This document shows positions 16,930-26,359 of a stretch of DNA of 64,000 nt, in pieces. Origin of the DNA: Ornithinimicrobium avium (lineage in GTDB: Bacteria; Actinomycetota; Actinomycetes; Actinomycetales; Dermatophilaceae); assembly GCF_003351765.1 (NCBI RefSeq), contig NZ_CP031229.1:2418001-2482000 (forward strand). The letters run 5' to 3'. Below the pieces are notes generated by a model. That model was not told the origin of the DNA, did no database searches, and was given only the letters and a program-made list of their open reading frames with translations. The stretch's first letter is position 1. Each line of letters begins with the position of its first letter. Made by a program: the position numbers and the translations under genes.

Positions 16930-17145
16930 TCAGCGGGCGCAGATCTGGTTGTTGCGGGCCTGGTGAGTTAGTTCTGCGAGGTCGAGCGCCTCGAGGAGCG
17001 GCGGAAGGTACATGCCGAATCTGCGGCGGTATCCCTTGCGCAGTCGGTACCAGCCCCCGACCGGGTTGTCCGGGGAACGGCCCCAGGCCTCCACGGTGCC
17101 AGGGGCAGGGTCCTTCTTCTCGTCGGCAGCACCTTCCTCAGCCAT
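16930..17145 (-). CDS. Small hypothetical protein
   Basis: 71 aa with an acidic N-terminal tail, then VEAWGRSPDNPVGGWYRLRKGYRRRFGMYLPPLLEALDLAE, a compact basic stretch. An AAGAGG site precedes ATG 17145. Composition and start signal support a real gene. The function is unknown. Confidence 0.5.
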   Translation of the reverse strand: MAEEGAADEKKDPAPGTVEAWGRSPDNPVGGWYRLRKGYRRRFGMYLPPLLEALDLAELTHQARNNQICAR

Positions 17146-17460
17146 GAGTACCTCTTAGTGGAGTCCACCAAAGTGGTGCACGACGATCCCCGGTGAGCGT
17201 GTCCTACCAGCCGGTCAAAGCGACCGCCTCGTCCAGCATCCGGCGCCGATCCCTCTTAGACGACCTCACGTACGCCCTTGGCGTATCGCGTCGTGATCTG
17301 CGTACGGCGACCTCACCGACAACACACCGTCCATGTCCTAGGGTGCACCCGTCGACACGATTTCGCGAGCAGTCCCTCGTTGAGGCACCGGACCACGTAC
17401 TCTGGGCATTGGTGTCATCGGGGTGTTGCGGAGGTGGGGGCGGCCTGCGAACCTCGACGC
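17146..17460. other. Gene-free stretch
   Basis: Divergent intergenic region between the 71-aa gene and the VOC gene at 17461. Promoters for both are expected here; none could be assigned with confidence. Confidence 0.4.
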
Positions 17461-17811
17461 ATGAGAGTCGTGCGCATCATTCCCGACCTGCCCGTCGACA
17501 GCATCGCCGCGGCGGATGAGTTCTACGGCGGCTTCCTCGGCCTGGAGCGCCAAGAAATGGGCCTTGACTGGGTAGCGCGTTACCTCGCGCCTTCGGGGGC
17601 AAGCTTGCAGATCCTCACGCACGATGCGTCAGCTGCGGACGTCCCCGCTGTCTCCATCGCGGTCGATGACGTGGACGAGGCCTACGAGGAAGCACTCCGC
17701 CGCGGCTACGAAGTCGTGCACCCGCTGACGACCGAGCCGTGGGGGGTTCGACGCTTCTTCGTGCGAACGCCTGATGGGCAGGTTCTGAACATCTTGCGTC
17801 ACCACCAGTAG
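17461..17811 (+). CDS. VOC-superfamily (bleomycin-resistance-like) protein
   Basis: 116 aa: RIIPDLPVDSIAAADEFYGGFLGLERQ is the first VOC module and VSIAVDDVDEAYEEALRRGYEVVH with RFFVRTPDGQVLNILRHHQ the second. Single-domain VOC proteins of this kind bind drugs or act as lyases or dioxygenases. The start at ATG 17461 begins the domain; upstream extension to 17278 is not protein-like. Confidence 0.8.
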   Translation: MRVVRIIPDLPVDSIAAADEFYGGFLGLERQEMGLDWVARYLAPSGASLQILTHDASAADVPAVSIAVDDVDEAYEEALRRGYEVVHPLTTEPWGVRRFFVRTPDGQVLNILRHHQ

Positions 17812-17956
17812 GCATCCGCTCCTGCCGCGGATCGCTCGTTCGTGGGTGCGGCCAGCTGCACGAGGGCGTCGAGCGGCACGCCGCATCACCGGGTGCCAGG
17901 TCCCGTCCTGCGTCGACCGGGCGGCGGGCCAACCGTGTCGCCGGTCGGTGTGGGGA

Positions 17957-17980
17957 GGCGCTGCTCCGCGGAGCAGCGCC
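17957..17980. terminator. Bidirectional terminator-like palindrome
   Basis: A perfect 24-bp palindrome with the half-site GGCGCTGCTCCG lies 15 bp after the stop of the mutase gene and past the VOC gene that points toward it. It can fold on both strands. No U tract follows, which is common in high-GC actinobacteria. Confidence 0.6.
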
Positions 17981-17995
17981 AGCCCCGCGTCCGGG

Positions 17996-19531
17996 TCAGA
18001 ACTCCGCGCTCGGCTGCCAGCTGCCGAACTCCTCCTTGAGCACCGCCACGACCTCGCCGAGCGTCGCGTAGGCCTTGACCGCCTCGATCGTCGCCGGCAT
18101 TACCGAGCGCCCGGCCTGCACGTCGGTCCGCAACCGCTCCAGAGCAGCCTCCACCGCCGCCTGGTCCCGCGTCTGACGCAGCCTCCGCACCGAGGCCGCC
18201 TGGGACTCCTCGGTCGCGGGGTCGATCGCAAAGACTTCCAGCGGCTCGGTCGGGGCCGGGAAGCGGTTGACCCCGACGACGGTCTTCTCCCCCGACTCCA
18301 CCCGCTGGGCCAGCCGGTAGGCCGCCTCGGAAAGGTCGCGCGCGAACCGGCCCGACCCGATCGCCTCCAGCGCGCCGCCGCACTCCTCGATGTCGTCCAT
18401 CAGGGCCCAGATGGACGCCTCGAGCTCGTCGGTGAGCTGCTCCACGGCATACGAGCCGGCGAGCGGGTCGAGGGTGGTGGTGAGCCCGGTCTCGAAGGCG
18501 ACCACCTGTTGGGTGCGCAGGGCCAGCGTCGCCGCGGCCTCGGTCGGCACGCCGAGCGCCTCGTCGTAGGCCGACACGTGCAGCGTCTGCACGCCCGCGA
18601 GCGCGGCGACGGTCGCCTCGACGGAGGCGCGCACCACGTTGTTCATCGGCTGCTGCGCGGTCAGGGTCGAGCCGGCGGTGAAGGCGAAGATCCGCAGCTG
18701 CTCGCTGCGCGGGTCCTTCGCGCCGTAGCGCTCCCGCATCAGCCGCGCCCACACCCGTCGGGCCGCGCGGAACTTCGCGACCTCGGGCAGCACGTCGGTG
18801 GTGATCGCCAGGAAGGTGAACAGCGTCGGCGCCACCTGGTCGACGTCCACCCCGCGGCGCACGCACTCGTCCAGGTAGGCCCGCGCGTTGGCGAACGTGA
18901 AGGCGATCTCCTGCGTGGCCGAGGCCCCGGACTCGCGGATGTGGTAGCCGCTCATGGCGAGCGGCACCCAGCTCGGGGTCTCGCGGGCGACGTGCTCGAT
19001 GCAGTCGACGGCCAGCCGCAGCGAGGGCTGCGGCGGGAAGATCTGCGTGCCGCGGGCGATGAACTCCTTGAGCACGTCGTTCTGGATGAACATCCCGAAC
19101 TCGTCCGGGTGGACGCCGCGCTTCTCGGCCAGCGCGACGAAGAGCGCCGCCCACAGGTAGCCGATCGAGTTGGCGGTCGTGCGCACCTGGGACAGCTCCT
19201 CCAGCGGGATGCCGTCCATGAGCACCTCGATGTCGGCCAGGCTGTCGATGGCCACGCCGACCCGGCCCACCTCGCCGGCCGCCCGCGGGTCGTCGGAGTC
19301 GATGCCCATCTGGCTGGGCAGGTCCATCGCGACGGAGAAGCCGGTGACGCCGGCGTCGAGCAGCGCCCGGAAGCGCGCGTTGGACTCCTTGGCGGTGCCG
19401 AAGCCGGCGTACTGCCCCATGATCCAGACCTTCGGCTCGTCGCTGACGCCGCGGGTGTAGGGGTACTCGCCGGGCCGCTCGGCGCCCTCGGGGGCGTAGT
19501 CGACCTGGAGGTGCGGGTCGTCCCAGCTCAC
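17996..19531 (-). CDS. B12-dependent acyl-CoA mutase, large subunit
   Basis: 511 aa, the catalytic TIM-barrel part of the methylmalonyl-CoA mutase family without the C-terminal cobalamin-binding domain. The N-terminal YPYTRG and QYAGFGTAKESN, FSVAMDLPSQMGIDSDDP and TAGSTLTAQQPMNN blocks are conserved family elements. Two features are unusual: the stretch after TRG reads VSDEPKVW instead of the family YPTMY with its active-site Tyr, and DSDDP replaces DSDHP. Substrate is therefore not methylmalonyl-CoA with any confidence; isobutyryl-CoA-like or hydroxyacyl-CoA mutases are alternatives. A separate small B12 subunit is needed and is not in the window. GTG 19531 overlaps the ligase stop as GTGA. 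It is the last gene of the operon. Confidence 0.85.
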   Translation of the reverse strand: MSWDDPHLQVDYAPEGAERPGEYPYTRGVSDEPKVWIMGQYAGFGTAKESNARFRALLDAGVTGFSVAMDLPSQMGIDSDDPRAAGEVGRVGVAIDSLADIEVLMDGIPLEELSQVRTTANSIGYLWAALFVALAEKRGVHPDEFGMFIQNDVLKEFIARGTQIFPPQPSLRLAVDCIEHVARETPSWVPLAMSGYHIRESGASATQEIAFTFANARAYLDECVRRGVDVDQVAPTLFTFLAITTDVLPEVAKFRAARRVWARLMRERYGAKDPRSEQLRIFAFTAGSTLTAQQPMNNVVRASVEATVAALAGVQTLHVSAYDEALGVPTEAAATLALRTQQVVAFETGLTTTLDPLAGSYAVEQLTDELEASIWALMDDIEECGGALEAIGSGRFARDLSEAAYRLAQRVESGEKTVVGVNRFPAPTEPLEVFAIDPATEESQAASVRRLRQTRDQAAVEAALERLRTDVQAGRSVMPATIEAVKAYATLGEVVAVLKEEFGSWQPSAEF

Positions 19532-21069
19532 CTCATACCCTCCTCGAGCTGTGCGCGGAGCACCTTCTTGGCGATCTTGCCGGTCGAGTTGAGCGGGAAC
19601 TCCTGCACGACCCGGACCTCCTTGGGCTTCTTGTATGACGCGAGCCGGCTCGCGCAGTGCTCGCGCACCGCCTCCTCGGTCACCCCCGCACCGGACCGGG
19701 GCGTGACGAAGGCGACGACGCGCTGGCCCCAGTCGCAGTCCGCGACGCCGACGACCGCGACCTGCGCCACGTCCGGCACCTCGGCGATGACCTCCTCGAC
19801 CTCGCGGGGATAGATGTTGTAGCCGCCACTGATGATCATGTCGCCCTTGCGGTCGATGAGCCACAGGTGTCCGCTCCCGGACAGCCGGCCCAGGTCGCCG
19901 GTGTGCAGCCAGCCGTCGACGACCGCCTTGGACAGGTCGGTGCGCTCGGCGGCGTTGTAGTAGCCGGCCATGACGTGGTCGCCACGGGTGATGACCTCGC
20001 CGACCTCGCCCGGCGGGAGGCGGCGGCCGTCCTCGTCGACGACGGCGAGCTCGACGCCGAGCGCGGGGCGGCCGGCGCTGGTGAGCAGCTCGGGGTCGGA
20101 GGTGAGGCCGCGCTCGTGGTCGGGGGCGTCGAGGACGGTGACGGGCGGGATGGCCTCGACGAGGCCGTAGTACTGGACGAGGTGGGGCGTGAGCTCGTCG
20201 TGCGCGCGGCGCATCTGCTCCGGCGGCATCGGCGCGCCGGCGTAGCCGAGCATCTTCAGCCCCGCCAGGTCCTCCCGCGTGGCGCCGTGGGACAGCAGGC
20301 GCGCGACCATCGTCGGCACCAGCGCGGTGTGGGTGGCGCCGCGCTCGAGGACGGCCTCGAGGAAGGTCTGCGGGTCCCAGGTCGGCAGCACGATCTGCCG
20401 GGCGCCGGCGACGAGGAAGGGCAGCACGAACAGGCCGGACGTGTGCGTGACCGGGCCCGCGTGGACGTAGCAGTCGGCGTCGGGGTCCGGCGGCCCGCCG
20501 AGCACGTCCTGGGTCATGTTGACGATGGAGGCGAACCAGTTGCGGTGCGTGCGCTGCGCGCCCTTGGGGTGCCCGGTCGTCCCCGAGGAGTAGTGCAGCC
20601 CGCACAGGTCGTCGGGCGCGCGCACCGGGAGCCGGCCGGCGGTGGCGCCGGCGACGAGCTGCTCCAGGGAGGTCTCGGGCCCGTCGCCGACCACGACGAC
20701 GTGCGGCACCTGCTCGCGCACCGCGGCGACGTCGTCGGCGAACCGCTCGTGGTAGATCAGCCCGCGCGCGGCGGAGTCGGTGGCGATCCGCTCCCAGTCG
20801 CTCGGGTGCAGCCGGTGGTTGAGGGCGACCCGCACCAGGCCGGCGGCGCGGATCGCCAGGTCGGTCTCCAGGTAGGTCGTGCTGTTGCTCTGCAGGTCCA
20901 GCACCCGGTCCCCGGGCTCCAGACCGAGGGCGAGCAGCCCGCCGGCGATCGCGGTGACGCGGTCGGCCAGCTGCGCGAAGGTGCGCCGGTCGCCGGGTTC
21001 TGTGCCCTCGACGGCCACCCGGTCGCCGAAGCGGTGGCCGGCGCGGGTGAGCAGCGTGCCGATGTCCAT
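19528..21069 (-). CDS. AMP-forming acyl-CoA ligase
   Basis: 513 aa of the ANL (adenylate-forming) superfamily. The P-loop-like motif HYSSGTTGHPKGAQ, the YYGLVEA motif, the GDLGRL motif and the catalytic lysine motif NSTGKIAKKVLR are present. It would activate a carboxylate to its CoA thioester, presumably the substrate or product of the mutase encoded next to it. ATG 21069 lies 4 bp beyond the preceding stop, and a longer frame to 21261 is antisense-like. The position between an NDP-forming synthetase and a mutase suggests one pathway. The exact acid is not predictable. Confidence 0.88.
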   Translation of the reverse strand: MDIGTLLTRAGHRFGDRVAVEGTEPGDRRTFAQLADRVTAIAGGLLALGLEPGDRVLDLQSNSTTYLETDLAIRAAGLVRVALNHRLHPSDWERIATDSAARGLIYHERFADDVAAVREQVPHVVVVGDGPETSLEQLVAGATAGRLPVRAPDDLCGLHYSSGTTGHPKGAQRTHRNWFASIVNMTQDVLGGPPDPDADCYVHAGPVTHTSGLFVLPFLVAGARQIVLPTWDPQTFLEAVLERGATHTALVPTMVARLLSHGATREDLAGLKMLGYAGAPMPPEQMRRAHDELTPHLVQYYGLVEAIPPVTVLDAPDHERGLTSDPELLTSAGRPALGVELAVVDEDGRRLPPGEVGEVITRGDHVMAGYYNAAERTDLSKAVVDGWLHTGDLGRLSGSGHLWLIDRKGDMIISGGYNIYPREVEEVIAEVPDVAQVAVVGVADCDWGQRVVAFVTPRSGAGVTEEAVREHCASRLASYKKPKEVRVVQEFPLNSTGKIAKKVLRAQLEEGMR

Positions 21070-21073
21070 CTGG

Positions 21074-23146
21074 TCAGTCTCCCGCTTCGTCCGCCGTGGC
21101 GAGGGCCGCGTCGAGGATCCGCACGCCGTCGCCCTGCGCGAGGACGGTGACGGGGTTGAGGTCGAGCTCGGCGCCCGGCGGCAGGGTGGCGGCGACGCCG
21201 GCGACCGCCAGGACCGTGTCGACGAGCGCGGCACGGTCGGCGGGGCCCTGGCCTCGGACACCGGCGAGCAGCCGGCCCAGGCGGGTCTCGTCGAGCATCT
21301 CCTCGACGTCCTGCCGGTCGACGGGCAGCAGCCGGAGCGCGACGTCGGCGACGACCTCGGTGAGCACGCCCCCGACGCCGACGGTGAGCACCCGGCCCAG
21401 CGGGCTGTCGGTGGAGCCGACGAGGGCCTCGAGGCCGCCGGGCACCAGCTCCTCGACGAGCACCTCCCCGCCCATCGCGGCGAGCCGGTCGAAGACCTCG
21501 GGCGCCTGCTCGGCGGTGACGTCGAGGACGACGCCTCCGGCGTCGGACTTGTGCAGCAGCCCGGGCACGACGGCCTTGAGCACGGCGCGACCGCCGGCCT
21601 CGGCCACGGCGGTGACGGCGTCGTCCCGGTCGGCCGCGACCCGGCCCACGGGGACGGGCAGGCCGAGACGGGCGAGGGTCGCCTTGAGCTCGTCCTCCCC
21701 CATGTCCGCGGTCAGGTGCGCGTCGACCGCGGGCGGCGCCGGACGCTCGCGCACGTCCGGCCGGGCCATCTGGCTGAGCGCGGCGAGCGCCCGGACGGCG
21801 CGCTCGGGCGTGGTGTAGACCGGCAGGCCGGCGGCGCGCATGGTCGCGGCGGCCTGCGGGGCGAGGTGGTCGGCACCGGTGCGCACGACGACGACGGGCA
21901 CCCCGGTGGCCTCGCGCACCCGGGCCAGCGCGGCGACGACGTCGTCGACGTCCTTGCCCGTCAGCACGCAGAAGCAGGCGACGACGGCGTCGACGCCGGG
22001 GTCACCGGCGATCGTGGTCAGCGCCCGGTCGAAGAGTGCGGGGTTGCTCATCACCGAGGCGGTGACGTCGACCGGGTTGCCGGTCGCGCCGTAGGCCGGG
22101 ACGATCTCCTCCAGCGCGGCGGTCGTCGCCGCGGACAGCGCGGCGAGCTCCAGCCGGTCGCCGTGCGTCTCGATCGCGTCGGCGGTGAGGATGCCCGACC
22201 CGCCGGAGGTGGTGACGACCGCGACCCGGCGCACCCGCCGCCCGCGCACCGACGGGACCAGGCCCATGACGTCACCGACGTCGAGCAGCTCCTCGACGTC
22301 GTCGACCCGCACGACACCGGCCCGGCGCAGCGCGACGTCGACGACCGTGTCCCCTGCCGCGAGCGCACCGGTGTGCGAGGCGGCGGCGCGGGCACCGGCG
22401 TCCGAGCGCCCCGCCTTGAGCAGGGCGACCGGGACCCCGGAGGCGACCACCCGGGCGAGGGCGTGCACGTCGGTGAGCGACTCGGCATACCCGAGCAGGC
22501 CGGTGCAGCCCTCCTCCCCGGCGACGGCCGCCATGACCTCGGCCGCGGAGAGGTCGGCCTCGTTGCCGGTGTTGACCACCCAGCCCAGGCCGAGGCCGCG
22601 CTCGAAGGCGAGCGAGACCGCGCCATAGCCGAGCGCACCGCTCTGGCTGACGAACCCCAGCCCGCCGGGGACGAGCTCGGTGCGCTCGCCGGAGAAGAGC
22701 GGGGAGAACGAGCTGACCTGCCCGGTCGCGGTGCCGACCGTGCCGATGCAGTTGGGCCCGAGGACCCGCACGCCGAGCTCGCCGGCGACGGTGACCAGCT
22801 CGTCCTGCAGGAGCGCGCCGCCCTCGCCGGTCTCGGCGAAGCCGCTGGAGCAGACGACGACGACCGGCACGCCGGCGGCGGCGCAGTCGCGCACGGCGGC
22901 GGTCACCTTGTCGGCGGCGACCATGATCATGGCCAGGTCGACCGGACCCTGTCGCGACGCCTCCGCGACCGAGGGGTAGGACGTGAGCCCGCAGACGGGC
23001 GCACCGTCCGGGCGCACCGGGTAGATCCCGCCGGCGTAGCCGTAGCGCTGGAGGAACTGGACCGGCAGCCGCCCGACGGCGCCGGGGCGGTCGCTGGCGC
23101 CGACGACCGCGACGCCGCGGGCGTCCCAGAGGGGGCGGAGCGTCAC
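21074..23146 (-). CDS. NDP-forming acyl-CoA synthetase
   Basis: 690 aa, acetate-CoA ligase (ADP-forming)-like. The N-terminal CoA-binding Rossmann domain (VAVVGASDRPGAVGRLPV) is followed by a succinyl-CoA-ligase-like module with the probable phosphohistidine in ASHTGALA, and an ATP-grasp domain at the C-terminus (LHKSDAGGVVLDV, DLNPVTVL). It interconverts acyl-CoA and acid with ATP or GDP formation. GTG 23146 is chosen because it overlaps the preceding stop as GTGA and has GGAGG eight bases upstream; the frame also opens at GTG 23161. It is the second gene of the operon. Confidence 0.87.
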   Translation of the reverse strand: MTLRPLWDARGVAVVGASDRPGAVGRLPVQFLQRYGYAGGIYPVRPDGAPVCGLTSYPSVAEASRQGPVDLAMIMVAADKVTAAVRDCAAAGVPVVVVCSSGFAETGEGGALLQDELVTVAGELGVRVLGPNCIGTVGTATGQVSSFSPLFSGERTELVPGGLGFVSQSGALGYGAVSLAFERGLGLGWVVNTGNEADLSAAEVMAAVAGEEGCTGLLGYAESLTDVHALARVVASGVPVALLKAGRSDAGARAAASHTGALAAGDTVVDVALRRAGVVRVDDVEELLDVGDVMGLVPSVRGRRVRRVAVVTTSGGSGILTADAIETHGDRLELAALSAATTAALEEIVPAYGATGNPVDVTASVMSNPALFDRALTTIAGDPGVDAVVACFCVLTGKDVDDVVAALARVREATGVPVVVVRTGADHLAPQAAATMRAAGLPVYTTPERAVRALAALSQMARPDVRERPAPPAVDAHLTADMGEDELKATLARLGLPVPVGRVAADRDDAVTAVAEAGGRAVLKAVVPGLLHKSDAGGVVLDVTAEQAPEVFDRLAAMGGEVLVEELVPGGLEALVGSTDSPLGRVLTVGVGGVLTEVVADVALRLLPVDRQDVEEMLDETRLGRLLAGVRGQGPADRAALVDTVLAVAGVAATLPPGAELDLNPVTVLAQGDGVRILDAALATADEAGD

Positions 23147-25500
23147 GTGCCCGGCCTCCACCTGGCGTGCCGGGTGCCCTGCTCGCCCTCACGGACCAGC
23201 TGCAGGCGCGGCCTGGGCCCGTCGGTGCGGCCGGTCTGCGGCTTGCGGCGACCCGCGCGCCACGGCGTGGGCCAGACCGCGCCGGGGCCGTCGTAGTCCT
23301 GCTCGACCGCGGCGTGCAGCGTCCAGCTCGGGTTGTAGAGGTGGGCGCGGCCGACGGCGCACAGGTCGGCACGGCCGGCGAGGACGATGGAGTTGACGTC
23401 GTCCCAGGAGGAGATGATCCCGACCGCGATCGTGGGGATGCCCACCCGGTTGCGGATCGCGTCGGCGAAGGGCGTCTGGTAGCTGCGGCCGAAGGCGGGC
23501 CGCTCGTCGGGCGTGACCTGCCCGGAGGAGACGTCGATCGCGGCGGCGCCGGCGTCCTTGAAGGCCTGGGCGACCTGGACCGCGTCCTCGACGTCGATGC
23601 CGCCGTCGACCCAGTCGGTGGCCGAGATGCGCACGGTCATCGGCCGCTCGGCCGGCCAGGCCTCGCGCATCGCGGAGAAGACCTCGAGCGGGTAGCGCAG
23701 CCGGGCCCGCAGGTCGCCGCCGTACTCGTCGGTGCGCTGGTTGGTGACCGGCGACACGAACGAGCTCAGCAGGTAGCCGTGCGCCACGTGCAGCTCGAGC
23801 AGGTCGAAGCCGGCCTCGGCACCGCGGCGGGCCGCCTCGACGTGCTCGGCCTTGATTCCCTCCAGGTCCTCGCGGGTCAGCTCGCGCGGCACCTGGTTGA
23901 CCCCGTGCTGGTAGGGCAGCGGCGAGGGCCCGACGACCTCCCAGTTGCCGTCGTCCAGGGGCTGGTCGATGCCCTCCCACATGAGCTTGGTCGAGCCCTT
24001 GCGGCCGGAGTGCCCGACCTGCAGGCCGATCTTGGCCTCCGACAGCTCGTGCACGGTGCCGACGATCCGGCGCCAGGCGTCGGTCTGCTCGTCGCTCCAG
24101 ATGCCGGTGCAGCCGGGGGTGATCCGGCCGGTCGGGGACACGCAGACCATCTCGGTCATCACCAGGCCGGCGCCGCCCATCGCCTTGCCGCCGAGGTGGA
24201 CGAGGTGGAACTCGGTGGGCATGCCGTCGCCGGGCGAGGAGTACATGTCCATCGGGGAGACGACGACGCGGTTGTGCAGCTCGAGCCCGCCGAGCCGGAA
24301 GGGCTGGAACATCGGCGGCGCGTCGGGGCGGCCGCCGGGCGTCGCCCGCGCGAACCAGTGGTCGATCCGCTTGACGAACTCGGGGTCGCGCACCTTGAGG
24401 TTGTCGTGGGTGACGCGCCGGCTGCGGGTCATGATGTTGAAGGCGAACTGCTCGGTGTCCTGGTCGGTGTACTGCCCGAGGTTCTCGAACCACTCCAGGC
24501 TCGCCTGGGCGGCGCGCTGCGTGGACTCCACGACCGGTCGCCGCTCGGTCTCGTATGCCGTCAGCGCCGCGTCCGCGTCGGGCTGCTCGTGCAGGCACGC
24601 GGCGAGCGCGAGCGCGTCCTCCATCGCCAGCTTGGTGCCCGAGCCGATGGAGAAGTGCGCGGTGTGCGCGGCGTCGCCGAGGATGACGACGTTGCCGCGC
24701 CGCCAGGACTCGTTGCGCACGGTGGTGAAGGAGATCCACCGCGAGTTGTTGGCCATGACGTCCTCGCCCTCGAAGATGTCGGCGCACAGCTCGCGGATCC
24801 GCGCGATCGACTCCTCGTCCGACTCCCCCGGGACCCACGCCCGGTCCTCGCCGGCGTCGAAACCGGCGGCACGCCATACGTCCTCGTGCATCTCCAGGAT
24901 GAAGGTGGAGCCGGTCGCGTCGTAGGGGTAGCCGTGCACCTGCATGACGCCCCACGGAGTGGAGAGGATGTAGAACTTGAACGCCTCGAAGACCTTGCTG
25001 GTCGCCAGCCACATGTACTTGCACTTCCGCACGTCGAGGGTGGTGCGGAAGGTGTCCTGGTAGCGGCGACGGACCGCCGAGTTGAGGCCGTCGGCGGCCA
25101 GCACGAGGTCGTGGGTGGCGGAGAGCTCCTCGACGTCGGGGCCCTCGGTGCGGAAGTGCAGGGTGACACCGAGCTCGCGGCAGCGGGCCTGGAGGATCTC
25201 GAGCAGCCGCCTGCGCGACATCGCGGCGAAGCCGTGCCCGCCGGAGGTGAGGACCTGCCCGTCGACGTGGACGTCGATGTCGTCCCAGCGGGCGAACTCG
25301 CGCTGCATCGCCTCGAAGACCGCCCTGTCGGCGTGCTCGATGCCGCCGAGGGTCTCGTCGGAGAAGACCACGCCGAAGCCGAAGGTGTCGTCGGGGGCGT
25401 TGCGCTCCCAGACCGTGATCTCGTGCGAGGGGTCGAGGGCCTTGGTCAGCGCCGCGAAGTAGAGCCCGCCGGGGCCGCCCCCGATGATCGCGATGCGCAT
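23143..25500 (-). CDS. 2-Aminobenzoyl-CoA monooxygenase/reductase-type enzyme
   Basis: 785 aa fusion of two flavoenzymes. Residues 1 to about 390 are an FAD-dependent aromatic hydroxylase with the GGGPGG dinucleotide motif (7-12) and GDAAHTAHFSIGSGTKLAMEDA. About 400-750 is an old-yellow-enzyme-type reductase (NRVVVSPMDMYS, LELHVAHGYLLSSFVSP, VGIISSWDD). This arrangement is known from 2-aminobenzoyl-CoA monooxygenase/reductase of anthranilate degradation and from salicylyl-CoA 5-hydroxylase/oxidoreductase annotations. It hydroxylates and then reduces the ring of an ortho-substituted benzoyl-CoA. It heads the operon and is divergent from the SDR gene. The matching CoA ligase is at 29670. Confidence 0.92.
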   Translation of the reverse strand: MRIAIIGGGPGGLYFAALTKALDPSHEITVWERNAPDDTFGFGVVFSDETLGGIEHADRAVFEAMQREFARWDDIDVHVDGQVLTSGGHGFAAMSRRRLLEILQARCRELGVTLHFRTEGPDVEELSATHDLVLAADGLNSAVRRRYQDTFRTTLDVRKCKYMWLATSKVFEAFKFYILSTPWGVMQVHGYPYDATGSTFILEMHEDVWRAAGFDAGEDRAWVPGESDEESIARIRELCADIFEGEDVMANNSRWISFTTVRNESWRRGNVVILGDAAHTAHFSIGSGTKLAMEDALALAACLHEQPDADAALTAYETERRPVVESTQRAAQASLEWFENLGQYTDQDTEQFAFNIMTRSRRVTHDNLKVRDPEFVKRIDHWFARATPGGRPDAPPMFQPFRLGGLELHNRVVVSPMDMYSSPGDGMPTEFHLVHLGGKAMGGAGLVMTEMVCVSPTGRITPGCTGIWSDEQTDAWRRIVGTVHELSEAKIGLQVGHSGRKGSTKLMWEGIDQPLDDGNWEVVGPSPLPYQHGVNQVPRELTREDLEGIKAEHVEAARRGAEAGFDLLELHVAHGYLLSSFVSPVTNQRTDEYGGDLRARLRYPLEVFSAMREAWPAERPMTVRISATDWVDGGIDVEDAVQVAQAFKDAGAAAIDVSSGQVTPDERPAFGRSYQTPFADAIRNRVGIPTIAVGIISSWDDVNSIVLAGRADLCAVGRAHLYNPSWTLHAAVEQDYDGPGAVWPTPWRAGRRKPQTGRTDGPRPRLQLVREGEQGTRHARWRPGT

Positions 25501-25545
25501 CCACCGACTCCTTCGCCGTTGTCGTTGCCAGCACCCGCACACTAT

Positions 25546-25569
25546 GTTGAGTTCTCGACGGTCGTCAAC
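25546..25569. promoter_or_regulatory. Inverted repeat in divergent promoter
   Basis: GTTGA and TCAAC are separated by 14 bp in the 88-bp gap between the two-domain enzyme gene and the SDR gene. A related TCAA/TTGA palindrome occurs before the PaaX gene at 31403, so both may bind the same regulator. This is an inference from similarity of half-sites only. Confidence 0.35.
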
Positions 25570-25588
25570 AACACGGAATGAGGCTGCG

Positions 25589-26359
25589 ATGACGGGCGAG
25601 GGCAGGTTCACCGGGAAGGTCGCCGTGGTCACCGGTGGCGCCGGCGGGATCGGGCGGGCGGTCTGCGAGGGCTTCGCCGCGCAGGGGGCCTCCGTCGCGG
25701 TGCTCGACGTGCGCGGGGTGCAGGAGGCCGCGGCCGCCCTCTCGGAGGGGTATGGGGTGTCCGCCCGGGGCTGGGAGGTGGACGTCAGCGACCGGGACGC
25801 CGTGGCGGCGGTCATGGACGCGGTGGTCGGCGGGCTGGGCGGCCTGGACGTGCTCGTCACCCTGGCCGGCGGGTCGCTGGGCACCCCGAAGATCCTCGAG
25901 GAGATCGAGCCGGAGCACGTGGACCTCGTCGTCGACGTCAACGTCAAGGGGACGTTCTACTGCGCGCAGGCGGCGCTGGCCCGGATGCCCGACGACGGCG
26001 CGGTCGTCACGGTGTCCTCGATCGGCGGCCGGCAGCCCTCGCCGGTGACGGGCGTGCCCTACGCGGCGTCCAAGGCTGCCGTGCTCGGCATGACCCGGCG
26101 GCTGGCGCGCGAGGTCGGCGGCCGGGGCCAGCGGGTCAACGCGGTCGCGCCGGGGCTCTTCCTCACCGGCAGGCTGCAGCAGATGTACGACGAGATGCCG
26201 GCGAGCGAGCGCGACGAGGTGCTCGACGCCATACCCCTGGGCCGGTTTCCCGAGCTGCGCGAGATCGTCGACCCGGTCCTCTTCCTCGCCGGTCCCGAGT
26301 CCTCCTACATCACCGGCGTGGTGCTGGACGTCAACGGCGGGCGCTTCATGCCGCTGTGA
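25589..26359 (+). CDS. Short-chain dehydrogenase/reductase
   Basis: 256 aa classical SDR. The cofactor motif is TGGAGGIG (TGxxxGxG), the structural motif appears as TLAGG in place of NNAG, and the catalytic residues are Ser in VSSIGG and YAASK (Tyr and Lys). It would oxidise or reduce a hydroxy/keto ring intermediate made by the two-domain enzyme; NAD/NADP preference is open. ATG 25589 has GAGG eight bases upstream. It lies divergent from the enzyme operon, probably under common control. Confidence 0.9.
   Translation: MTGEGRFTGKVAVVTGGAGGIGRAVCEGFAAQGASVAVLDVRGVQEAAAALSEGYGVSARGWEVDVSDRDAVAAVMDAVVGGLGGLDVLVTLAGGSLGTPKILEEIEPEHVDLVVDVNVKGTFYCAQAALARMPDDGAVVTVSSIGGRQPSPVTGVPYAASKAAVLGMTRRLAREVGGRGQRVNAVAPGLFLTGRLQQMYDEMPASERDEVLDAIPLGRFPELREIVDPVLFLAGPESSYITGVVLDVNGGRFMPL
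26252..26275 (+). repeat. 24-bp direct repeat, copy 1
   Basis: GAGCTGCGCGAGATCGTCGA and the following CCCG, inside the SDR gene, recur exactly at 28172-28195 after 1920 bp. The block between them holds the 3' end of the SDR, the protease and the lipoprotein genes. Confidence 0.7.

Noticed and set aside
17846..25581. Very long plus-strand frames (655, 497, 805 and 804 aa)
   Set aside because: They are antisense to a continuous minus-strand catabolic operon with recognisable enzymes; long antisense frames are expected at this GC content.
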